Below, in pieces: positions 32,907 to 41,438 of a stretch of DNA of 64,000 nt. The notes beneath the pieces are model-generated. The model had not been told where the DNA came from, made no database searches, and worked only from the letters and a program-made list of their open reading frames with translations. Numbering within the stretch: position 1 is the stretch's first letter; each line of letters starts with the position of its first letter. The translations under genes were made by a program, and so were the position numbers. Source of the DNA: Siphonodentalium dalli (Eukaryota; Mollusca; Scaphopoda; Gadilida; Siphonodentaliidae); contig CP136061.1 in NCBI GenBank assembly GCA_032622095.1, positions 6,584,734-6,648,733 of the forward strand, given 5' to 3'.

Positions 32907-33810
32907 TAACCTGGTTGTAACTTAGGAGTGCAGTATATAATGTATATTAACCTGGTTGTAACTTAAGAGTGCAGTATATAATGTATATTAACCTGGTTGT
33001 AACTTAGGAGTGCAGTATATAATGTATATTAACCTGGTTGTAACTTAGGAGTGCAGTATATAATGTATATTAACCTGGTTGTAACTTAGGAGTGCAGTAT
33101 ATAATGTATATTAACCTGGTTGTAACTTAGGAGTGCAGTATATAATGTATATTAACCTCGTTGTAACTTAAGAGTGCAGTATATAATGTATATTAACCTG
33201 GTTGTAACTTAGGAGTGCAGTATATAATGTATATTAACCTGGTTGTAACTTAAGAGTGCAGTATATAATGTATATTAACCTGGTTGTAACTTAGGAGTGC
33301 AGTATATAATGTATATTAACCTGGTTGTAACTTAAGAGTGCAGTATATAATGTATATTAACCTGGTTGTAACTTAGGAGTGCAGTATATAATGTATATTA
33401 ACCTGGTTGTAACTTAGGAGTGCAGTATATAATGTATATTAACCTGGTTGTAACTTAGGAGTGCAGTATATAATGTATATTAACCTGGTTGTAACTTAGG
33501 AGTGCAGTATATAATGTATATTAACCTGGTTGTAACTTAGGAGTGCAGTATATAATGTATATTAACCTGGTTGTAACTTAGGAGTGCAGTATATAATGTA
33601 TATTAACCTGGTTGTAACTTAGGAGTGCAGTATATAATGTATATTAACCTGGTTGTAACTTAGGAGTGCAGTATATAATGTATATTAACCTGGTTGTAAC
33701 TTAGGAGTGCAGTATATAATGTATATTAACCTGGTTGTAACTTAGGAGTGCAGTATATAATGTATATTAACCTGGTTGTAACTTAGGAGTGCAGTATATA
33801 ATGTATATTC
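32907..33810. repeat. 41-bp minisatellite, 22 copies
   Basis: The unit is ATTAACCTGGTTGTAACTTA plus GGAGTGCAGTATATAATGT. Copies are nearly identical; the main variant is TTAGGAG versus TTAAGAG. Its seed is the CTGGTTGTAACTTAGG word that occurs once in B6 (inverted at about 15450). Confidence 0.98.
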
Positions 33811-33897
33811 ATCAGACAGCAACACGTCAGCTACACTCATGATTGAGATGAACCAAACATGTACTGCTATGTGCAGCATGTATTATGTAAACGGCAG

Positions 33898-34020
33898 TCA
33901 ATCTATGGTCAATCTATGGTCAATCTATGGTCAATCTATGGTCAATCTATGGTCAATCTATGGTCAATCTATGGTCAATCTATGGTCAATCTATGGTCAA
34001 TCTAAGGTCAATCTATGGTC
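33898..34020. repeat. 11-bp minisatellite (AATCTATGGTC), about 11 copies
   Basis: Near-perfect 11-bp units; one copy has AAGG for ATGG. Confidence 0.97.
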
Positions 34021-34181
34021 AGTGTTAATCCCTTTGATTGGATAATCCTATACCTGGCGATAGATGACCACATATAGCTTCGCAATGAGCCTCGCCTCGT
34101 ATTTAACCATCTAGACTAATTATAACCCAGTTGGTGAATATGAGCCTTGGACAATAAAATGGTCTATACTACATGTATATG
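34021..34181. other. Short spacer
   Basis: Nothing recognised. Confidence 0.4.
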
Positions 34182-34311
34182 TTATTAATTTGTTGTTTCC
34201 ATATTGCCTGAGTTATGAGGCCGAGGTCTGTTTTATTGGCCTGAGGCCGAAGGCAAATATGACAGACCGAGGCCTCAAAACTCAGTCAATGTGGAAACAA
34301 CCAATTAATAG
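34182..34311. repeat. Foldback, about 49-bp arms
   Basis: The left arm TTGTTGTTTCCATATTGCC ... GAGGCCGAGGTCTG is inversely matched by CAGACCGAGGCCTC ... GTGGAAACAACCAATTAAT. The loop of about 30 bp contains a second small inverted pair (GGCCTGAGGCCGAAGGC). It is a probable MITE of unknown family, since only one copy is visible. Confidence 0.75.
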
Positions 34312-35420
34312 TATTTTATTAATTATACCACCATTTATTGAAGAGAAAGAAGCAGACACTTCGTATAAACGAAGTAAAAATTCTCAGAATTACACCGGAT
34401 ATGCGTGAAACTGAAAGTACAAAATCGGAATAAACTTGTGATTATACGTATTGTATACTATAACAACACCCTTTTATATGTGTGGCTTCACCAGAGCGTG
34501 AAAATCAATTAATATCAGTCTTCAATCAGAGGGAGCATCAAAGTTACCGATGGTACATTCTGTTAATGTCAATGGGGAAATCTCCCGCAAATGCACGAAT
34601 TTAAAAAAAAAAACTTGAACATGTTCTTTGGGATTTTGAATGCGGGTTTTTGCTGAATCCGGGAGAAATTGGGGGTTATCCGTATTTGCGGAATTGCCGT
34701 GGCAATCCGGGAGCCGGGAGAAATTGGGGGTTATCCGTATTTGCGGAATTGCCGTGGCAATCCGGGAGTCTCATGGACAATCCGTGAAACTTAACAGCTC
34801 TGTCCAGGACACATAGTTTATGATACACAATAAATTACAGCAATTAGATATAAGCCAAGCAGATATTTAACTTCTGCTCACAAATACCAACTGAAAAAAA
34901 CAATAACATGGTAATTTGCCAGAATTATCAGCCTCTGTTTCACTAACAGCCAAGAAGCAGCTTACATAACAAAGAGGACTTAAGCTCCAATGGCGACCTC
35001 GTCTCATGGCGAGCTAAAAACTGAACATTTAGCGGCAGTAAGAGTGGTTTGTTTATAAAAACTAAACATTAAGTCACAGTATTAGTGGTTTATTTATTAT
35101 TTTGTAATAACGAGCAGCAATTATACAAAAATTATGTCTCGGCAAAACAATGTACTCTTATTGGTGTTTATCGTAGTAAAATGGTCGCTTTGAGAAAAAC
35201 ATAAATGTTTTCCCCACGAAAAAAGGGAAGCTTTCGAAATAGATCTGAGTATGAATGGAACACGACTGTTGCTTTCTTTTCAGTCATATTAAAGAAGGAT
35301 TATGGATATGTGTGAAATTGCAAGGCAGAACTGGTAAATGTTTCTATATTTTTGTGGGATTATATGTGTGTGAGGTAATGCGGTATGATAATTTAGGGAT
35401 AACAATAGAAATGAAGTGAA
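34312..35420. other. Spacer with a 55-bp direct duplication
   Basis: GGGAGAAATTGGGGGTTATC and onward occurs at 34661 and 34716. Otherwise AT-rich and without recognisable coding or repeat features. Confidence 0.55.

Positions 35421-35464
<44 letters not shown>
35421..35464 (+). repeat. Homopolymer G run of 44 nt
   Basis: An uninterrupted poly-G on the + strand, exceptionally long for a G homopolymer. Its true length is uncertain because such runs are read poorly. Confidence 0.85.
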
Positions 35465-35465
<1 letters not shown>

Positions 35466-35902
35466 AGAAATAAACTAAACAAAACCAGTAGAGGCAAAAC
35501 CTGTTTATTTCCCCCTCCCCCCACTTCCCACTAATTCACAAACATCTTGTACAACTGCATATTAACATGACCTGTAAATTATACCAAAGTTACACAGTCT
35601 AAAATATATTCAAAACACATAAATTATGTTTTAATATGGAATTATCGTTTCAACAGTATATTAACCATGACAATAATTAACTTTTCTTCCAGAGGTATCA
35701 TTTCATACACAATTAAAGACATAATAAACAGATTTTATAAGCAGCTTAAAGTGATGTGCAACACTCCAGCAGGGTGATCAAATAGAAATTGAGAATAATC
35801 TTGCTCAAAGTAGTTATTTTTATGAATATTAATCCAAATTAACAACACACATTGTTCTTATATATTAATTAAATGCAATGACTCTCGATGGCGAAATCAT
35901 TT
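35465..35902. repeat. Right partner of the 19976 duplication (from about 35745)
   Basis: 35745-35902 repeats 19995-20160 (AATCTTGCTCAAAGTAGTTA shared), with roughly 80-85 per cent identity by eye. 35465-35744 is unassigned. Confidence 0.7.
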
Positions 35903-36260
35903 GTGACCCCGCCATATCAAATCCAGTTGTAAGTCGGGATTTTTTTTACCCTGTGCCAATGCATTCTCTTATATATGCGAGTCGAACATCCATTACCCTG
36001 CAGGGAGCCCCCACACATATATAGAAGCATATAGAAGAGTGTCGTCTGCTCATGTTTGTCTGGGGCTCTGTATGGGTGAAATTATAAAATTGTTAAAGAA
36101 TACAAGAAAAAATTATTAAAATTGTAAAAAATTGTTAGGCCAATGCATTCTCTTATATATGCGAGGTGACCTATGGTCGACTCGCATATATAAGAGAATG
36201 CATTGGCACAGGGTAAAAAAAAATCCCGACTTACGACTGGATTTGATATGGCGGGTCACA
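35903..36260. mobile_element. Composite D/C palindromic element (copy 2, 358 bp)
   Basis: Outer inverted ends GTGACCCCGCCATATCAAAT and ATTTGATATGGCGGGTCAC, each followed by AATCCCGACTTACGACTGG-type sequence and a half C core. The interior has a D module (35992-36080) and a full C core palindrome (36140-36210). The locus at 20217-20490 lacks the left outer arm but has the right one. Confidence 0.8.
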
Positions 36261-36493
36261 TTTGTGTTAGTCTATCACCAACTGTTGTGTCCTGAGTCGA
36301 GATGTAAATATTTACAACTGAGCAAAAGTTCAGACGATGTTTTCGATGGAGTGGCATGGTAGATTTCTTCGAAATTTTCAACGAAAATAGCGTCTGAGTT
36401 CTAACTTATCAATTGTGTGCATTTGAACAAGACTATAATATGTCTTTAATACCACAAAAGCCATAGAAATATGATGTATTAAGTTCAAAAGCA

Positions 36494-36667
36494 CAGTAAT
36501 GCCCTAAATAATCGACTCCTTAACCACAGCAGAATTATGGGTAACTATTCAGTATTTAGTTGGAAATATAACTTCTTGTTGCCATTCATCGGAAAGCTCT
36601 CAGTGAGAGCTTTTCGATGAATGATAACAAGCCATATTTCCACTAAATCCTGAAAAATTACCCATAA
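36494..36667. mobile_element. MITE family B, copy B15, right end fused to A14
   Basis: The left arm and hairpin tip are complete. The right arm stops at ATTACCCATAA, where the sequence continues directly into the left end of a family A element. Confidence 0.85.
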
Positions 36668-36668
36668 A

Positions 36669-37169
36669 TTCAATGTGTCTGACATTTGCAGAATGAGGTC
36701 TCCAGAGGGTGAATTTAGTGATGCTATCCCGCACATCGGGCTAGCTTCACCAAATTCACCCTCTGTGGGCCTCATTCTGCTTAGTTTCATCTTCTGGAAG
36801 TATCTATAGTCTCAAATTAACATTGTTTTTAGTTACTTTTTAGTTACTTTTTTCCCTTCACAGAAGTTTCTATATCCCCTAATTTGCAGAAGATAAAATC
36901 GAGGTGACTTAATAAGGTAACTATAGAAGGGGTGAATCGATGAACTAAGATAAAATTTATAATCGAGGTGACTAATGGGTGAACATCACCAACTTCAACT
37001 GGGGAACTTCAATCTGATCATAGGTCTCCCATAGCAGTTGAGGCCTAAGCAGAATGAGTTCCCAGAGGGTGACTTTTGTGATGATAGCCCACCATGCAGG
37101 ATAGCGTCACTAAATTAACACTCTGGGGACCTCAGTCTGCAAATGACAGACACAATATTTCAAGGCTTG
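36669..37169. mobile_element. MITE family A, copy A14 with internal duplication
   Basis: It starts AATGTGTCTGACATTTGC and ends AATATTTCAAGGCTTG. The internal region contains an extra segment (TAAGGTAACTATAGAAGGGG...GAACTAAGATAAAAT, about 36914-36961) between two copies of the word AAAAT...AATCGAGGTGACT. Confidence 0.85.
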
Positions 37170-37182
37170 CCTGTGTTAAGTA

Positions 37183-37288
37183 GAGTAATGCCCTAAATAA
37201 TCGACTCCTTAACCACAGCAGAATTATGGGTAGCTTTTCAGGATTTAGTCGGAAATATGGCTTGTTGCCATTCATCGGAAAGCTCTCA
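37183..37288. mobile_element. MITE family B, solo left arm B16
   Basis: The left arm GAGTAATGCCC to GGAAAGCTCT stops at the palindrome centre. The spacer to A14 (CCTGTGTTAAGTA) matches that between A7 and B7 (CATGTGTTAAATA). Confidence 0.85.
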
Positions 37289-37417
37289 GTCTTAATAAGG
37301 TAACTATAGAAGGGGTGAATCGATGAATGTTGAAATGAATATTGAGGTGAATATTCCGAGCGCAGAGTGCCATAGATTAGTGCACTTTGTGGCAGATGAT
37401 GCTGTAATAATTTAGCA

Positions 37418-37805
37418 TTAACCCTTTACCCAACAAACCGGCCAAAACCGGCCAAATAAAGCTTCAACAGCCTGAAATATCTTCGGTCTGTCTCAATAGA
37501 ACCATACAAATATGGATATCATTGGAACCGGCTCCTTGACCACATTGTGATAGTTACAGTTATGCCATGTGCCAATGCATTCTCTTATATATGCGAGTCG
37601 ACCATAGGTCGCCTCGCATATATAAGAGAACGCATTGGCCTAAAAAAACACTTTTTACCATTTTTTCTTACAATCTTTAACAATTTTATAATTTTTAATG
37701 TGTTAAGCCAATGCATTCTCTTATATATGCGAGGCGACCTATGGTCGACTCGCATATATAAGAGAATGCATTGGCACAGGGCCCTTCTGTTGGGTAAAGG
37801 GTTAA
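37418..37805. mobile_element. C-type element C7 (TTAA to TTAA, two core palindromes)
   Basis: The ends TTAA-CCCTTTACCCAACA and TGTTGGGTAAAGGG-TTAA differ from C2/C3 beyond CCCTTT. The interior has two full C core palindromes, at about 37570-37645 and 37705-37780, in opposite orientation. An inverted CCGGCCAAAACCGGCC lies near the left end. Confidence 0.88.
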
Positions 37806-37919
37806 AATCTGAATGGTCTATTATTCATCTGTAGGGATGTTCAAGAAATATGAGCAGACAACAGACAACAGAAAGTGCAGAAGGAATCCTATTAATGGTG
37901 GGGAAGATGGGAAATGTTC

Positions 37920-38430
37920 AGATAATAAGTTCAACAAATGACCTGTCGTCTGCTGACCTTATTATCTGAACATTTCCTGTGGGATAACTACTCATCAATG
38001 ATGCTTCAGTATAGAAGGGGTTTAACTTATTATCTGAACATTTCCTACGGGATAACTACTCCTCAATGATTCTTCAGTATAGAAAGGGTTTAACTTATTA
38101 TCTGAACATTTTATATGGGATAACTACTCATCAATGATGCTTTAGTATAGAAAGGGTTTAACTTATTATCTGAACATTTCCTGTGGGATAACTACTCATC
38201 AATGATGCTTTAGTATAGAAAGTGTTAAACTTATTATCTGAACATTTCCTACGGGATAACTACTCTTCAATGATGCTTTAGTATAGAAAGGGTTAAACTT
38301 ATTATCTGAACATTTCCTACATGATAACTACTCGTCAATGATACTTTAGTATAGAAAGGGGTTAAACTTATTATCTGAACATTTGCTATGTGATAACTAC
38401 TCATCAATGATGCTTTAGTATAGAGAGGGT
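37920..38430 (-). repeat. 68-bp satellite, left array, about 7 copies
   Basis: Units are 68 bp and contain TTATCTGAACATTTCCTACG and AATGATGCTTTAGTATAGAA. The sequence is the reverse complement of the array at 39614-41018. A single further unit is at about 38886-38930. Confidence 0.97.
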
Positions 38431-38930
38431 TAATAAGGTAACTAATCGTCAGTGGGTATTTAGAATAGATATGGTTAATAAGGTAACTATTCGTCAGTGG
38501 GTATTTAATATAGAGAGGGTCAATCCATGAATTCTGAAATGAATATTGAGGTGAATATTCCAAGCGTAGAGTGCCATAGATTAGTGCACATTGTAGCATC
38601 AGTGAATGATTTGAGACGGGGTCTGTAGCGATTTATCTAACTGCGCAGATGATGATAACAGAACGCACCGAGTGTTAACTACTTTTTCATCCCATGATGC
38701 CTCATTGTCAGCCGGTATTGCAATATTTTCCCACGATGGTGTACACAACTTAAAAAAAACAAAACGTTCTGTTTCTGCGTTAATTGGGGAGACTGCCTGA
38801 CGTTTGTTAATTGAAGAGAAGTGGATATGTAATGCACATGGTCGTATTATGCAGTTCAAGTCTGAATTTAGTCTGTCTACCATCAATGTTCAGATAATAA
38901 GTTTAAACCCTTTCTATACTATAGCATCCA
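38431..38930. other. Spacer, partial repeat of 37290-37400
   Basis: TTAATAAGGTAACTA and AATATTGAGGTGAATATTCC through GTGCCATAGATTAGTGCAC repeat the sequence at 37284-37385. A 46-bp unit (TAATAAGGTAACTAWTCGTC) is duplicated at 38430-38520. 38600-38885 is unassigned. Confidence 0.6.
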
Positions 38931-39165
38931 TTACCCTGCAGGGAGCCCCAAACATATAAAGAAGCATATAGAAGAGTGTTGTCTGCTCATGTTTGTCTGG
39001 GGCTCTGTATGGGTGAAATTATAAAATTGTTAAAGAAAAAATTATTAAAATTGTAAAAAATTGTTAGGCCAATGCATTCTCTTATATATGCGAGGCGACC
39101 TATGGTCGACTCGCATATATAAGAGAATGCATTGGCACAGGGTATATGGGTTGATACAAAAATGT
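38931..39165. mobile_element. Composite D/C element (copy 3)
   Basis: The D module (ACCCTGCAGGGAGCCCC) is followed by a C right half and a full core palindrome (39068-39138) ending GGGTATATGGGTTGATAC. It lies between the two opposed 68-bp arrays. Confidence 0.8.
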
Positions 39166-39614
39166 ATCACCCCCCCCCCCCCCCCCCCCCCCCTTTCGGT
39201 ATGCGGGATTCAGGGTGTTTTGAAGCCGTAAGCGGGATTCATACCCCAGAATTAACTAGTATTCGGGTTCAAGCAAAACATCTTGGACGCAGATTTTGAT
39301 GGCGCAACATAATATTTTGTGCTAGTTATCTGTATGAATGAGTCAGTAGAATAGCTTCTTGGGCATATTCGACCACCATGCCATCATAAAGTATCATATC
39401 GTATCATAACGGCCTCATAATACTCTACTCCAATATCATGTCAGGTATAATGGATCATAATGTGTCTATGTAACTTCTGCTTGTATCTAGCTGTCTGATA
39501 TTAAAACAGTCAATTTGTATGTCATTTATCGCATATTATTTTTTAACATGTATTCAGGATTCACCCCCCAAAATTAACTGGTATTCAGGATTCAGGGGGG
39601 AGGGGGGGGTGATA
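39165..39614. mobile_element. 450-bp segment bounded by inverted GTATCACCCCCC
   Basis: The left edge is GTATCAC followed by 23 C (39171-39193). The right edge is GGGGGG-A-GGGGGGG-TGATAC. The inner sequence has diverged GGATTC repeats (GCGGGATTCAGGG, CAGGATTCACCCC). It may be a foldback element whose ends expanded as homopolymers. Classification is uncertain. Confidence 0.55.
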
Positions 39615-41018
39615 CCCTCATTGATGAGTAGTTATCCCATAGGAAATGTTCAGATAATAAGTTTAACCCTTTCTATTCTAAAGCATCATTGATGAGTAGT
39701 TATCCCATAGGAAATGTTCAGATAATAAGTTTAGCCCTTTCTATACTAAAGCATCATTGATGAGCAGTTATCCCATAGGAAATGTTCAGATAATAAGTTT
39801 AACCCTTTCTGTACTAAAGCATCATTGATGAGCAGTTATCACATAGGAAATGTTCAGATAATAAGTTTAACCCTTTCTGTACTAAAGCATCATTGATGAG
39901 CAGTTATCACTTAGGAAATGTTCAGATAATAAGTTTAACACTTTCTATACTAAAGCATCATTGATAAGTAGTTATCCCATAGGAAATGTTCACATAATAA
40001 GTTAACCCTTTCTATACTAAAGCATCAATGATAAATAGTTATCCCATAGGAAATGTTCACATAATAAGTTAACACTTTCTATACTAAAGCATCATTGATA
40101 AGTAGTTATCCCATAGGAAATGTTCACATAATAAGTTTAACCCTTTCTATACTAAAGCATCATTGACGAGCGGTTATCACATAGGAAATGTTCAGATAAT
40201 AAGTTTAACCCTTTCTTCATTAAAGCATCATTGACAAGTAGTTATCACATAGGAAAAAATGTTCAGATAATAAGTTTAACCCTTTATATACTAAAGCATC
40301 ATTGATGAGTAATTATCATATAGAATCAATGTTCAGATAATAAGTTAAACCCTTTCTATACTATAGCATCATTGATGAGTAGTTATCCCATAGGAAATGT
40401 TCAGATAATAAGTTTAACCCTTTCTTTATTAAAGCATCATTGATGAGCAGTTATCACATAGGAAATGTTCAGATAATAATTTTAACCCTTTCTGTACTAA
40501 AGCATCATTGATGAATAGTTATCCCATAGAAAATATTCAGATAATAAGTTTAACACTTTCTATACTAAAGCATCATTGTTAAGTAGTTATCCCATAGGAA
40601 ATGTTCACATAATAAGTTAACCCTTTCTATACTAAAGCATCATGGATGAGTAGTTATCCCATAGGAAATGTTCAGATAATAAGTTTAACCCTTTCTATAC
40701 TAAAGCATCATTGATGAGTAGTTATCCCATAGGAAATGTTCACATAATAAGTTAACCCTTTCTATACTAAAGCATCATTGATAAGTAGTTATCCCATAGG
40801 AAATGTTCACATAATAAGTTTAACCCTTTCCACACTAAAGCATCATTGATAAGTAGTTATCACATAGGAAATGTTCAGATAATAAGTTTAACCATTTCTA
40901 TACTAAAGCATCATTGATAAGTAGTTATCATATTGGAAATGTTCAGATAATAAGTTAACCCTTTCCATACTAAAGCATTATTGATGACTGATTAGTAGTT
41001 ATTTTATAGGAAATGTTC
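39614..41018 (+). repeat. 68-bp satellite, right array, about 20 copies
   Basis: The unit is 68 bp: AGCATCATTGATGAGTAGTT, ATCCCATAGGAAATGTTCAG and ATAATAAGTTTAACCCTTTC. Variants are mixed (CACATAATAAGTTAACC; TATCACATAGG). It is inverted relative to 37920-38430. It ends about 75 bp before the putative splice acceptor of the LRRN-like gene. Confidence 0.98.
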
Positions 41019-41079
41019 AAAAATGTGATGTTCATCAGGGGGCATACTAAATAACATGCATATTCACACTTTCCTATTT

Positions 41080-41091
41080 TTGTCATTGCAG
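41080..41091 (+). other. Putative 3' splice site upstream of the LRRN-like gene
   Basis: A pyrimidine-rich stretch (CACTTTCCTATTTTTGTCATTGCAG, split here as CTTTCCTATTTTTG then TCATTGCAG) ends in AG at 41090-41091. It would place the start of a 5' UTR exon at 41092, with the 68-bp satellite in the preceding intron. Prediction only. Confidence 0.4.
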
Positions 41092-41168
41092 GTGAGAATG
41101 ATGCTTCACAGAATACTGAATCACAGCGAGGCACAAATGGAATTAGTCACAATCAGCGATTCAAATGA

Positions 41169-41375
41169 TTGGGACAACAAGATATCTTAATATATGAATA
41201 TGTTCAACAAGATATCTTAATATATGAATATGTTCAACAAGATATCTTAATATATGAATACGTTCCACCGAAAAACAGAAAGGAACAAAACTCAAGAAAT
41301 GTTTCACCAAAAGACTCAAAGGATGGAAACACATCAAACATGGTTCAAATTAAATGTCAATCATTCTACAGATAA
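41169..41375 (+). other. Possible upstream ORF over a 30-bp triplication (5' leader)
   Basis: Three 30-bp units starting CAACAAGATATCTTAATATA lie at 41175-41264. They are in a 68-codon frame whose repeat peptide is QQDILIYEYV. The frame is in phase with the receptor start but closed by a stop at 41373-41375, 63 bp before it. If transcribed it is a uORF. The repeat periodicity alone explains the openness, so coding is doubtful. Confidence 0.25.
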
Positions 41376-41438
41376 CCAATGAGATGCGTCTATCATTCTA
41401 CTAATAACCAATGAGATGCTTCTATTATATAAGAAAAG

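Noticed and set aside
32907-33810. CRISPR-like regular repeats
   Set aside because: The 41-bp units are directly adjacent with no unique spacers, and the window is clearly from an animal genome.
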